Below are positions 33,420-46,040 of a DNA stretch of 64,000 nt, one piece after another. The stretch spans positions 869,788 through 933,787 of the forward strand of contig NW_008805075.1 of assembly GCF_000004825.1 (NCBI RefSeq), read 5' to 3'. The translations under genes and the position numbers were made by a program. The notes beneath the pieces are model-generated. The model was not told the DNA's origin. It saw only the letters and a list, made by a program, of their open reading frames with translations, and did no database searches. Positions within the stretch are counted from its first letter, which is position 1. Every line of letters begins with the position of its first letter. Source of the stretch: Heterostelium album PN500. Taxonomy: Eukaryota > Evosea > Eumycetozoa > Acytosteliales > Acytosteliaceae.

Positions 33420-36400
33420 CAATTGCAGTCGTGAAGTAAAACCAAATCCAACAAAAAGAGAAATCAGTTACCTTAGTTAAATCAAGTTTAGATCCAGATG
33501 GAAATCAGTTCCTTAGTTAAATCAAGTTTAGAATTCAAATATCAAACCGACAAAAAGAGATTTTAATGCAGCAATTACCAAAAGAATCAACAACTAAACC
33601 AGCAACTGAATCAACAAAAGAATCAACTACAACTACTACAACTACTACAACAGACTCAATATCAGAACCATCAACAAAAACAAAAACAAACCAACAAAAC
33701 CAACAGAATCAACAGCTATTTTCACCGAGAATCAATTAATTTTGGATAAAGTTTTTAAAACTGGAGGTGTTACTAGTTTACATGATTCATTAAGAAGAAT
33801 TCTACAAGCTTGGCATCTTTATCTGGTGAATCTTTATGGCTAGATGATGTTGCAATTAACTACATTTTATCTAGTCCAATGTTGGCGGTAGAATATTGGA
33901 TATAAAATAAATTTCACTTTGGTTATCATTGGGATAGTTGATTCTGGAATAAGTGCTATACTCTTTATTTCCATAAAAATGATCGCTGAAAGTTTGTATA
34001 TTTTTAATCAATAAGGAGTCTAAAGAACAATTTACTAGCAATTTTGTTGTCCGTCTAAGGACAATAAGGTAGCCACCAAGGCAATTCCGGCACCCATCAA
34101 TCAACATCAATAATATACACCAGCCAACATATAGTAATAGTCAATTATAATTAATTAAATTAATTAAATCAACTAAATAAGTAATAGTTCAAAACAACAG
34201 ATCGAAATAATAATTAAATTAGAATCTGTTGCTTCTGAATTAAGTATTCAACACTCAGCCGTCAAGCTTCTCAATAATGAATATATTGAGTTTAACTCGA
34301 CGTAAAAGATTCAGATTTCAAATCATTCAAGATTATTCAATTCATTCAATCTATTCAAGAATTAATTAGATTATTAGAACAAAGATAAATAAATAAATAA
34401 AAGATAAAATAAGAGTTAAATTCAGATTATAAAAAAACATTATTAAAAAAATTATTTTATATTATTATTAATTATTATTTGAATAAGAAATTTAAGATCC
34501 AACCGATCAATCAACAACAACAACCACAACAACCAGTAGTGCAGCAGCACCTACTGATACAACAACCACAATAAATGAATGATCTCGAGAGCAATAATGA
34601 TAATGATTCAATCCCATCAACCTCTATGTTGTTCACGGACGTTACTCCCAACAACATTCGTCCTGATCCACTCACATCCGATCAAATCTACTCTGGCTGC
34701 TTCCAAATTACCGATCTCCTCTGTCGCTCCAAGCCAGTCGGATAACAAACAAATTTACTCTGTGACCACAGACAACAAAATTCAAATATCATAATATGAC
34801 TCAATCAAAAGGAATACCTCAGACAATGTTTTAAGATTGCACCCTATTACTTAGTTCAATGCAATCCAAAATTCGCCAAACTGTTTGATATGATTCCTAA
34901 ATCATCATCATTTCGGGATCTTTTTAAACCCAATTTCAAAAGAATTTCCTCCATTTGATTGATATTTGTGACAGGCCAGATTGCTGACTTCATTATTGAC
35001 ATATCGTGTAATTGCTCTGGAAAGTGTTCAAATGGAGATTGTGTTTGCAAAAAGAATGCTAGTTGCACATCAATATCCCACAAAAAAAATATATTATCCA
35101 AAAAATTCTTAAAAAATTTCCACCAAACCCTTTTTTCTTTATTAAAATGACGCTCTTTACAACTCCAACATTAAAAGCAGGAAACTATGTTTGAGAAACT
35201 TTGAGAGGCAATCGAGGCCAACTTTAATATGAACAAGCCAACAACCTTTTCTCCTATACCATGGCAAGGAAAGCTATGATTTGTTTATGAAACAATTAAA
35301 ACCATTAGTTGATGTAATAAATAAATGGGTAAAAGAAAAGAAGATTGTTGTGGGTGGACATACGTACAAAGTTGACATAGTCTTTGTCAATGATTACAAG
35401 TGTTTCACTTATTTGCAAGGTCTAGAAGAAGTGTTCAATCCAAAGGTGTTTTTTAAATGCATGTGGTGTAATTTGGATGACATCGAATTGTTTGTGACAA
35501 ATGAACAAAGGGCAATCAACATTTGGAGTCTCTTAAGAGACTACAGTTCAAATGTAGAGGTTGGCGATGTCAAGTGCAACCTCCTTTTTTGGAATGTGAT
35601 TCAAAGATACAGTATCCTTGCTTTCTGCATGTGTTCATTGCCCTGTTCAAACAGATGTTTAATACTGTGTTGTATTCAACCACAGAGAGTAAACTTCGGT
35701 ATGACCAAGCCAACGCTACTATAATAGAAAAGACTGGGTAGATGGTCAAGTTGATGTCTATAGACTCCTTTAACATGCAATCTAAGCATGGCTACTACCG
35801 TAACTATTGAAAGCACATTATGAAGGCTTTAAAAGAGATTGACGAACCTACAATTAGACGACTATTTGACGATAACTACAATCGTCTTAGTTTATCAAAT
35901 CAGGATAAGGCCACTCTCCACGAAAAGTTCATTGCCAAATCCCAAACGAAGTTTGGAAATGTACAAACTCCAACACTTGAACCTGCACCTGCAAAACATG
36001 AAAGACCAAGAAAAACAACTACATCTACTCCCCACCTTCTCTATCTGTTACTCTTGCTCTAACTTCTTCACCTGTACCAAACTCTTCTTCAAATGCTTCA
36101 GACCTGATTAATTTACCTGACTTAACACCTGCAGTATTTCCCAACTCGACAAGTTCCAACACTACTCAACCTATGGTAGCTAAGCAAAAAAGAGTTAGAA
36201 CATCTACACATGGATTACCTGCCAATTTACAAACAAACTTGCCAAATGTTACTGACAATTAATGATGATTGTACTGATAGTATACCACATGAAAATCAAT
36301 GCTCATCTAACCAAGTTTTAGAAATTTATACATCTGATAGTAATAATTCAACAAGTTCATTTTCAAAAAATTCTACCAATAAACGTAAACGATAATTAAC
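33420..36400 (+). mobile_element. Decayed mobile-element-like region, family not assigned
   Basis: About 3 kb with many short protein-like stretches on the plus strand and many breaks; it is clearly broken. Recognisable parts in order: a T/Q-rich stretch (about 33567-33740); a segment around 33810-33905 resembling the start of a C48/Ulp1-type peptidase (SLWLDDVAINYIL); a protein-like stretch near 34820-34960; a cysteine cluster SCNCSGKCSNGDCVCKKN (about 35004-35060) resembling CXC-type metal-binding motifs; a stretch with NDYKCFTYLQGLEEVF and CMWCNLDD (about 35281-35570); and a Pro/Ser/Thr-rich end (about 35940-36390). Such parts occur in several cut-and-paste transposons and large virus-like elements, so the class stays open. 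No terminal repeats of its own were found. Several breaks suggest considerable age, older than the solo LTR beside it. Confidence 0.5.
33460..33532. repeat. Short direct repeat, 32-33 bp, two copies
   Basis: GAAATCAGTT(A)CCTTAGTTAA followed by ATCAAGTTTAGA occurs at 33460-33492 and again at 33501-33532. The copies differ by one base. Period is 41 bp. It looks like a simple tandem slip inside the decayed region. Confidence 0.8.
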
Positions 36401-36461
36401 TTTTAATACAATCTATCACTTTTTGGTATTTATTTTTTCTTTTTGTTCTTGGTTTTAACCG

Positions 36462-36790
36462 TTGTTATTTGCAATAGCCAGAAGTCAATTCATATATACA
36501 ATCTCAATTGGTCTGATGCATATCATAAAATTCTTGGTCATATGACAAAAGAATCAGCTCTAGTGTTGGAATCGTAGTTCCATGATACCAATCAACCGAC
36601 TACTGCTAACCGATGAATGAACACAATGTATTTAAGCGCAAACAAAATCAATAAACAATTCATTATTATTATATTTTACAATCATCTTTAAACACATAAC
36701 TATTTATTTATAATAACATTATTTCTATACTACTACACTATGTCGTTACTACCACAGTTTAACAGTGTTTCCAACATCTAGTGAATTCTA
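36462..36790 (+). pseudogene. 3' fragment of an F-box/FNIP gene, inverted copy
   Basis: The plus strand carries the C-terminal coding end of an FNIP gene (starts near TTGTTATTTGCAATAGCC), the opposite orientation to the two full genes. It lost a base in a T-run compared with the left-arm copy (ACCAATTGAG versus ACCAATTTGAG, read in left-arm orientation) and is split by the LTR. It is not functional. Confidence 0.7.
36564..36776. mobile_element. Solo LTR of an LTR retrotransposon, 213 bp
   Basis: The segment begins TGTTGGAA and ends TTCCAACA, a perfect 8-bp terminal inverted repeat with the canonical TG...CA ends. It is flanked by the 5-bp direct repeat TCTAG at 36559-36563 and 36777-36781. 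The uninserted site survives at 29180-29190 (reverse complement CAGCTCTAGTGAATTC), proving an insertion of this exact length. TATTTAA (about 36629) and AATAAA-like signals lie inside. No internal element sequence remains, so it is a solo LTR left by recombination between two LTRs. Its family is unknown; it is shorter than I recall for the D. discoideum Skipper and DGLT-A LTRs. It is younger than the inverted duplication. Confidence 0.92.
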
Positions 36791-37432
36791 ATATACTATT
36801 AAATTCCTATCCTTTTCTTTATTAATAAAAAATAACAAATATTTAAAACATACTAGATGTTTGTTAAATTTTTAAAAATGCCCAACCTATATCACAGCAT
36901 TTTGGTTTTAAAAATAACAAATCTTTGATTATCTTTTTTTTGATTTGTGTTCTTTATGATGCTAATATCTAATGTTGTTAACTTTTATGAATATCTAAAC
37001 TCGATCTTCTGTCTCTTTGTTTTTAATTTTTTTTATTAATTCTACATCTTGACTTGTTTCCTAATTGGTGATACAATATTTCTATAGAAACTGACTTTAA
37101 TTAATTCATCATAATAAAGTTTAGATTTAGGTCTTAACGATGTATTCTCCTTTCGAAAGGGCTTTTCTAAATTGATAAGGACTCTGAAAGATAAATTTCC
37201 TTTTATTTAAACTGATATCACCTCTGTATATAGGTTTAATCGTTCTATCTAAAATAGAGATTAATCGGTTTAAAATTTATTTAAAAACTTTACTGAACAG
37301 GTCTATGTAGTTTGATCTATCTCGATGCTTGTACGATCTACAATCTCAAGAGTTTCATCTAATTAGATGGTGCGAAGTTGTAACACGACAAGTGTCAAAG
37401 GACTAGTCCAAAAAAGTCTCTCACAAAACATT

Positions 37433-37723
37433 TTAACTATCTGGGCAGAAATGGTTTGTCTTTTTGTGCTTCCCCGCCCTGGATTTAAATCTATTAATAA
37501 GTGCTCTAATGAGAAGATAAAATGCATGAATGAACTTGAAAAGCGCATTGCCCTTTTTTTCAAATGGAAGTAAGTCACTATTAACATATTTTTTCGGTTC
37601 ATCTATTAATCGTATTTCTAACTCTCTTGCTTTCCTTTTCTTAGACTTATTTCTCTTTATTAGTTTATTCTCTTTAGTTTGGTTTGCCCTTATATAGTTC
37701 AACCTGTGTGCCTTCATCCGCAT
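37433..37723 (-). other. Co-duplicated decayed reading frame (copy B)
   Basis: A 96-codon minus-strand frame, MRMKAHRLNYIRANQTKENK then KRNKSKKRKARELEIRLID, corresponding to 29949-30240 in copy A, where it is shorter. The overlapping frames on both strands are also partly open, so coding status is doubtful. It could be a relic of a mobile element or a lost neighbour gene. Confidence 0.3.
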
Positions 37724-37956
37724 AGATCATTCTCAGATTCACATTACTTTTATAATGTCTTGATTGTTTATTGTTTAAAATAGCTGAGAATGGTACCAAT
37801 TTTTTTCGATGCATCAAAAAAATGGACTTTTTTTGAAGAAGTTCAAATTTTTTTTGTAATTATTTTTTAATTATTAATTTATTTATTATTTTATTAAATA
37901 TATGTAATTATAAATATGTAATGTTCTTTATTTATATGTTTGAAAATCATCCAAAA

Positions 37957-39864
37957 TCAAAAAATCCAGTGTACTTTAACATTATTTTTTTTAGGATGGA
38001 TTTTACACTCGTATATTTGTTTAAGAGCAAGAATATTGTGATATATATCAGACCAATTTGAGATTGTACATATGAATTTTTTTCTAGTGATTCCAAATAA
38101 CAAGAATGATGTTTCTGAGAGTCTTCGAATGAAATATTTTTCTTTGTCATAATCTTTGATGGTCATCGAGTTGAGTGTTGTTGGAAATTCTTTTGGAATA
38201 CATTCTTTGTTTGTGGTCAATGATTTGATTGATGGATATCGTGAGATAAATTTGTCATCATAATGTTTGATGATAATTGTTTCCAATGATTGTGGAAGAG
38301 AAGGTACAACGAAATTTGTTGATGCATATAGTGGTGGTCGTCCTACTCTATTAAAATTTAATTCATTTAAATCAATTTCTTCTTTTGTGAAACATAGTGT
38401 TTTGAGTGATTCTGGTAATCTATCGACTGGGAATGTGAAATGAGTACCAAGCTCCAAGTATTGCAAGTCATTTGGAATGATAATAGATTCTGATAAAACC
38501 GGATGTTTACGCAGGGGCTCATTGAAATCATATGGTAAATAAAGTTTGGTGAGACTCGATGGTAATTCTCCAATGACACTTTTTTGAAAATAACAATAAT
38601 AAAAATCCCATCCAGAGAGATCCAATGTTTCCAATTGTTTAAAACTAAAGAATAGATTCGTATCGATTGAAAAGTCTCCTTTTAGTTTTAAATATTTGAT
38701 GTCTTTTGGGATGATATCTGAAGTAAACTTAAACCTACCAATAAACCTGTTGGCATAAGAGTTGATTGTAAGATGAGTGACACTCAATGGAATATCACCA
38801 ATTTCAATTGATGTGCCTATATGTTGGTCCAATTTGAGTGATTCAATTGATTCGAGATGTTTGATGAATCTCAACCAACTGGTTGGTATTGAAATATGTT
38901 TTAATGTTGATGGAAGTGGTCCTTTAAATTCAGAAAATGAAGTGTATTTTTCATAATCAGAACCGATTGCCACCAGTTTCAAAACTTCAAGATTTGGTGG
39001 GAATATTCCAAAACAAATAAATTTAAAATTGTCCAATTTCACTTTGAGAACTTTGAGTGATCTTGGTAATGTTGGGATGTCAATTGATATTCTACCTTTT
39101 CGGTTTCTATACTCCAATACTTCAAGTTCCAATGGCAAGATGGATTGATAGATCTCATTAAGTGATATAATTTCTTTGATATTTGATGGTAATCTAATTT
39201 TGCTTCTATAATTAAAGATAAAAGTAATTGAACTGATTGTTGATTTCTTGATTGCATTGATTCCACTTTTATTGATTAGAGGGCAATTAATGACCATTTT
39301 GAAGCATGACGATTTGATATCATCATATTTGAAATCACCTGAATGAATATTTGAATAGGAAATTAATATCTTTTTGAAATAAATAAATATTTTAATTATC
39401 AATGTTTAGTTACCAATTTCCACTTGATAATCAATGCTAAATAAGATATCATCTTGTTTTATATAATTTATTGGAAATTCGTCTGGAAGAGCGGTTAATA
39501 GAAAAGTACAATTTGATTTCTGATTGATATCTCTCTGAAATTGAAGTTTGAATGAATTCAAAGTGAAATATCGATTGTTTTGATTGTCAAAGTGATCGAA
39601 TGATTGCATCAATCCAGAACAATTGAATGATAAGTATTTATCTCTTTGATAAAACCATCGTTTGCAAACTAAACTCATGCATATTCGATCGAGATCATCT
39701 TCCAATGCATTGACGATCTTTTTCATCAAAATGAATGGAAGATTAATGAATATTGAATTATTCTCATTGTTATTATTAATATTAAGATTACTTGTGTGCA
39801 CTATTATATTATTAATATTATCATTTTCTGATTCTTGTTTGTTGAATAGATCTTGTTGATTCAT
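37957..39864 (-). CDS. F-box and FNIP-repeat protein (copy B)
   Basis: Two exons, 39414-39864 and 37957-39338, about 610 residues. It has the same F-box (INLPFILMKKIVNALEDD...MSLVCKRWF) and FNIP-type repeat chain as copy A. By eye the two proteins differ at roughly 30 positions over about 600, plus a one-codon insertion near the end of exon 1 (LLTALPDEFP versus LLTVPNKFP). The C-terminus also diverges, ending ECKIHPKKNNVKVHWIF. The intron sits at the same codon. It is probably an SCF substrate adaptor whose substrate is unknown. The open frames with scattered, mostly conservative changes suggest selection. Confidence 0.85.
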
Positions 39865-39938
39865 ATCTTGGTAAACCTTTAAAAATGAAATATTTTACAA
39901 GCAAAAAAATTCACAATGACCAAGCACACTTTTTTTTT

Positions 39939-40392
39939 AAAAAAAAAAAAAAATGTTAGAATTAATTGCAAAAAAAAAAATTTGCAAAAAAAAAATCGAA
40001 AAAAAAAATTGTAAATAGTCCATAAAAAATTTAAATTCATTGTATTCAACGTTTAATTCTTACCAGACATTTACACTTTAATAATGGAGAGTACAAAGAG
40101 TGGTGTTACTTCAAGTCAAGTCGTTCATTTCTTTATAAAGTAGAACTATTTACTACTATACCATCTGTATTATTATTGATCATAAGGACAAAATTTTCAT
40201 CTCTCCAAATTATTTTTATTTTTTAAAAAATTATTTTTTTATGATATCTTCATGAAAAATAAACTAAATTACGTGATATAAGTAACCGGATAGATATTGT
40301 AATAATACTTTGACGCAACACTGAAAATAACCAAAATTTAAATCCTTTATTTCAAAAGATGACATTTTAGTAAAAAATTAGTAATTTTTATT
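39939..40392. other. Intergenic boundary between accessory block and purL
   Basis: A- and T-tracts (about 39930-40010) and then AT-rich purL 3' flank. An ATG at 40084 opens a frame of only 19 codons, which I do not consider a gene. Confidence 0.45.
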
Positions 40393-43300
40393 TTATGATT
40401 TGTTGGATTCACAGAATAAACGAGCATTTTGGAACATCTTGAGCCATGGTGATGGTTGAGAGAGTCCACCGACAGCTTGTTGAATGTTTTGAGGCATGTG
40501 TGGCCATTGCCATGAGAGGAAACTACGTTCTGGATGTGGCATCATTGCGAGATGACGACCATCACGTGAAATTAGAGATGCAATACCATCAGTGGATCCG
40601 TTTGGATTGTATGGATATACATTGGTCTTTTGACCATTGTCATCGACGTATCTAACCGGTGCCAAGTTGTTTGCTTGGACATCAGCAAGAATTGACTCGT
40701 CTGGGAAGTAGGCAAGACCTTCACCATGTTGTGACCAACAACCAAGAATCGAACCTTCCATTCCAGCCAACATGATTGCATTTGATTTCTCAATGGCAAC
40801 CGTTACCCAACGTGATTCGAAACGACCAGAGGCATTGTGAATGAAACGTGGTTGACGCGAAGCTTCGATTCCACGATATGGAACCCAACCGAGTAAAGCC
40901 ATCAATTGACAACCGTTGCACAATCCAAGTGAGAAAGTATCGGCACGACCATAGAATGCATCGAATTGTTTGGAGACAGATGTGTTGAAACGAATGGAAC
41001 CGGCCCAACCCTTGGCACTGTCGAGTACATCACCATAGGAGAATCCACCAACAAATGCAACACCCTTGAAACGCTCATCTAAAACAACAGTACCAGCAAT
41101 GAGATCCGACATGGCAATATCCCATGCTTCGAAACCAGCAGTGAAGAAAGCAGCTGCCATCTCACGATCACCATTGGAACCTTCCTCACGAATGATAGCA
41201 ACACGTGGATTTGGTGAAGAGAGCAACGACGACTCAATGGTTGGCGATGGTGTGAAACTCAAACGGTATTGTGGTCCACGTCCTCCACCGATGGCACGCT
41301 TCTTCAACTCGGTCATCTCAGAGTCAACAAATGCAACGTTGGCTTGCAATTGTTCCAAACGGTAGGAAGTCTCTTCCCAACGTTGAGAAAGATCTGAAAG
41401 TTCGGCATCGAGTACAACGGAACCATCGGCAGCAGCAACAACAACGAAACGATCATTTCCAGCAGTGTTGACACAAGTGTAACCAATTTCGTAAGCTGGA
41501 ACGTTGTGTTGCTTGAGGATATCCATAACAACTGGCAAGTTGGTACGATGACACTCAAAGGCAGCACCAAGCTCTTCAGAGAACAACAACTTAAAGAGTG
41601 CGTCATGAGTGAAACCGGCTGGGAGCAAGCTAGTTGGTAAGGTGACATTCATACCACGATTACCACCGAGTGACATTTCAATCAAAGAGGTAATCAAACC
41701 ACCATCACTACGATCGTGACCAGCAGTTAACAATCTCTGTTTGACAAGCAATTGGACAGTTTCAAATGCAGATTTCAAAAGCTTGGTATCCAAGTGTGGA
41801 GAATCATTACCTACTTGGCTGTAAACATGGGCAAGAGCGGATCCACCCAAGAAATTATTGTTGGCACCGAGGTCGATGTAAACGATGGCACTGTCTTGTT
41901 GTGAGGTGAGTTTGAGATCTGGAGTAACGGTCTTGGTGATATCATCACATGTGACATAGGTGGAAACAACCAAGGTTCCTGGTCCTTTGACGAGCTCGTC
42001 ACCCGATGAACTTGGTGCCTTGGCGGCCATTGACAAACTGTCCTTTCCACCATCGATAGCAATACCCAACTCGATCATAGTGTCATGCATGGCAAGAGCA
42101 GCATCGTAGAGAGCGGCACCCTCACCCTTGAGTTTGGCAGCCCACATCCAGTTTCCAGAGCATTTGACATCTCCAAGGCTGGTAATGGATGCCCACATCA
42201 AATTGGTCAACGCTTCACCAACAGTGAGATAAGCCATGGCAGCTGGCGAGATGAATCCCTTGATTGGTTGCTCACCAATCGAAGTGGCAGCACCGGTAAC
42301 ACCAAAGTATCCACTGGAGATAATAGCGACGTCAGAGAGTGGAGTGTGGAGTGGACCGACACATTGTTGACGGGCGACCAAACCAGTGACAGCACGATCG
42401 ACTTTGTTTGTCAAGAAACGCTTTGATCCAACGGAAAGCAAACGAAGAACACGATCCAAAGCAGAGTTTACTGTTAAATCACTTGGCAATGAAATTGGCA
42501 TGAGTGTTGGTTGGATACGGTCACTGTAGAAAGTCTTTGGTGGCATCTTTTGAAGAACTTTTTCGAGTGGAAGATTGACTGGAGTTGCACCGGTACGGTC
42601 GTCAATGAGAACGGCATAACCATCTCCGGTGACATCACCAACAAATGCAACTGGGAGACGTTCACGAGCAGAGATCTTCTCCAACAATGGACGATCCTCT
42701 GAGCGCATCAAGATGGCGTCTTGCTCCTGGTATTCAGCACCCCAGATCTCCATAGCCGACAAAGTTGGGTCACCGACATGGAAGTTTTGTAAGTGGATCT
42801 TAGCACCGAGTGGATCGGCAATCTCCTTGAGTACGTTACCGGCACCACCAGCACCTTGGTCGTGAACACTAACGATTGGGTTGTGACCGGCAAACATCTC
42901 ATTCTCAACGCAAGCACGAATGATACGATTCAACTTTTGACCCATTTCGGCATCACCTCTTTGGACAGCACTGAAATCGAGTTCCTGTTTGTTGTCACCA
43001 CCGACCATGGAAGAGGCGGAACCACCACCCATACCGATACGGTAGGCTGGACCACCGGCTTTAACTACAACCATTCCAACTTCTGGTTGATCCTTCTTGT
43101 TGTGACGAGCATCCATGAAACCGATACCACCTGAGAACATAATTGGTTTGATCCACTCACGACGTTCACCGTTTGGCAAACGTTGTCCGTAGGATCTGGT
43201 GAAACCTGTGATGACTGGCTCACCAAACTTGTTACCGTAGTCAGAGGCACCGTTGGATGCGTCGATTTCAATCTTTAATGGGTGTGCCAAGTTGAATGGA

Positions 43301-44519
43301 TATTGGAAGGATTGATCCTCCCATGGCAAATTGTAACCCGGAATGTTGAGATTACCGACGCAGTAACCGACTGTACCGGCAACAACAAGCGATCCTCTAC
43401 CGGTGGCATGAGTATCTCTAATACGACCACCAGTTCCAGTTTCGGCACCTGGGAATGGAGCAACTCCAGATGGGAAATTGTGAGTCTCTGCAGTGAAAAT
43501 GATTGGTTGATCACGGTCTCCCAATTGATAGGATGATGCTTCCGATGGATTACTTGGTACCAATACTTTTGTTTTGAAACCACTGTTTTTAAATAAAAAT
43601 AAAAAATAACAAATGGTTAATACTATTATTACATAATTATAACTAATTAAATGAATTATACATACTTGATGGCACTGGAATTATCACAGAAAGCAATCAA
43701 AGAGTTGTTTGGATTGACTTTTAATGTGTTTTTAACAATTTCAAATAGTGTCTTTGGTGTTTGTTGTCCATCGATGACCAACTTTCCGTTGAAGAACCAA
43801 TGACGTGAGTGCTCACTGTTTGATTGTCCAATGTCGAAACACTCTACATCCGATGGATTACGCTTGAGATGATTCATAAAGAGGTCGGTATATAATGCGA
43901 GATCGGCTTCGTCAAAGGCAAGTCCCATCTCTTTGTTGATACGCTCCAGCGCAGAACGACCCTCTTCCATCAATGGGACGTATGTAACTTGCTTTGGAAC
44001 AACACCGGTCTCGAATGAGGAGATTGGCTTCTCGTAGAGACACTCTGTCATACGATCGTGTACCTCCTCCACAAACTGTTGGCGTTCGGCATCGCTCCAG
44101 ACACGCTCCGACTGCACGAGGTAGCGACGACTACGTTCGATACGATCGACTATATTCAAACGGCAGCTCTGGCAGATCGATGTTGCATTGGTGGAGTAGG
44201 TGGTTGTGAAATTCATTCTTGGACCGACTTCGACCAACGTTGTCATTGAGTTGCCAGCGGCAGTTTGTTGTTGCTGCTCAGTATATAAAAACGATTGCTC
44301 CGAGTAGTAGTGTGGTTCGAATGTCTCTGAGAGCAACCAAGTCAGAGTGTTGACCTCGTCGGAAGTCAGTGTATGACTATCTGGATACTGTACATTGAAA
44401 CAATACTCTGAGGAGATCGACTTGATCGCCAGATTATACTTTTCATTCAAACGTTTCTTTAAACCTGACAATACGGCATCTGACAATGCTGGTTTTCTAT
44501 AAAATTGTTTAATTGTCAT
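40393..44519 (-). CDS. purL: Phosphoribosylformylglycinamidine synthase (FGAM synthase)
   Basis: Two exons, 43666-44519 and 40393-43582, about 1,347 residues, the size of the large single-chain eukaryotic enzyme. It converts FGAR, glutamine and ATP to FGAM in step 4 of purine synthesis in the cytosol. Visible parts: the N-terminal domain with the FDIGQSNSEHSRHWFFNG block; the two AIRS-like halves (FTAETHNFPSGVAPFPGAETGTGG and DHDQG-type SVHDQGAGGAGN; second half with GGKDSLSMAA and HDRSDGGL); and a class I glutamine amidotransferase domain with nucleophile Cys in LGLCNGCQLM and HPE in MMPHPERSF. All catalytic blocks are present. The gene diverges from the small gene at 46041 across 1.5 kb. 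Confidence 0.97.
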
Positions 44520-46040
44520 TGTAATGTAATGATTTGATTTGATTTGATTTATATAAAAATAAATATATTGTGAAAAAACAATGTGAAGTTGTGTGTGTGT
44601 GTGTGTGTGAGTGGGTGTGCGAGTGTATATGTTAAATGATTTGAATCTAAGTTATTTATAAATATTATAAATATTTGATTATTACTTATTTATTTATTTA
44701 AATAAAAATAAAATAATAATGAAAATGAACGAAAGAATGTTATGTTTAATGAATATTCGTTTTTTCGTTGAGTTTTTTTTGGTTTTTTTAAATTGCAAAG
44801 ACTCTTATCGGTAATCGGGAGTCTTTAAAGTGCGTTGTAAAATGATGGTGGTGATGTCAAAAAAATAAAGATACGGTTTTTTTTTAAAAACAATTTTTTT
44901 GATTTTTTTTTTAAAATTTCCTCTGACAAAATAGAATGAATATGTGCAAGGAATATGAAAAATAATTATATAAATATATTAATTACAACTAGCTATTTGT
45001 AATTTAAAGATGTTTTAATATTTTTAATGGAGTATATTTTTAAAATAATGATTTTTGTTAAGATAACAAGAAATGTTTTATATATTTGTATAATAATATT
45101 AAATTTATATTATAACAATTAATAAGAGTAATGGAATACTAGGTTAAAGCAATCAACAATCATCCTATTTATTTACAACTCAATATTGAGGCGATTTACT
45201 ATTACCGAAATATTTATATTAAAAAAAAACATTTTTGAAATGGCAAAACGGGAAAAATAAATAAAACCATTTGTTCCAAAAAACGAATGAAAGCTCGGCA
45301 CCTGCAAATTTAACATTGTCATCATAAATTTTCCATTTAATATTAAAATGCATCTGGATCATTATTATTTAACTTTACTAACTGATCTATGTATCCATCA
45401 TAATAAAATATAGCTAGTAAACTAATTTTAACATGTTTATTGTTCAACTAAAAATGTTTTAAGAAAGATTCAGATACATTTGATGAACAAAACAACAACA
45501 CATATTTCAGATTTATTAATTAACACTTTTTGATCAAATTTAACTTTTAAAAAAAAAAACAATTTTTTTTATTATCATTATTTTTATTTTTTTAATCTGG
45601 TGGTTAATTATTAGTTAAAATAAAAAAACATAATAAATAGTACTAAATTGAGTTATAACTAAATAATATAATTTTGTTTACAGGTATATTTAAAACAAAC
45701 CAATAAAACCATCATACCTCTTTATTTATTGAACTCGAATAGAAGCAAAACAACTTTAAAAAATTTTAAACCATACAAAAAAAAAAAATAAAAAAATAAA
45801 AAAATAAAAAATAAAAAAAATAACCAAAAAAATTACAACCAACAAACTACACAAAACTAGATTTATATAAATTAGATATATTAATATTAATATTAGATTA
45901 GATTAGAGCTAATATATTGTTGAAATCAACAACAACCATTTTAAAGAAAAAAGAAAGATACAAATTCTATCAAAAACAATAAATAAATTAATATTCATAT
46001 AGATATATATATATATAGTAGAGAGAAGAGAGATTGATAG
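44520..46040. other. Long divergent intergenic region, no gene seen
   Basis: 1.52 kb with a TG repeat (about 44588-44610) near the purL start, T- and A-tracts (about 44760-44910 and 45770-45830) and a TA run before the plus-strand start. No RNA or coding signal is recognised. It contains the purL promoter. Confidence 0.5.

Larger units (their letters stand above)
36462..36883. repeat. Right arm of the inverted repeat, interrupted by a solo LTR
   Basis: Reverse complement of 29085-29288, with a 213-bp LTR plus one 5-bp target duplication inserted between the two halves (36462-36563 and 36782-36883). Apart from the insertion the arms are nearly identical, so the duplication that made them is recent. 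Confidence 0.85.
36908..39938. repeat. Segmental duplication, copy B
   Basis: Direct-orientation partner of copy A (about 29418-32532), with the same order: about 1 kb of flank with a decayed frame, the FNIP gene, and about 70 bp upstream. Its left end lies only about 25 bp from the right arm of the inverted repeat, suggesting linked rearrangements. Confidence 0.85.

Noticed and set aside
34856-35101. Minus-strand frame of 81 codons in the relic region.
   Set aside because: The plus strand in the same place carries the Cys-cluster signal, and codon content of the minus frame looks accidental.
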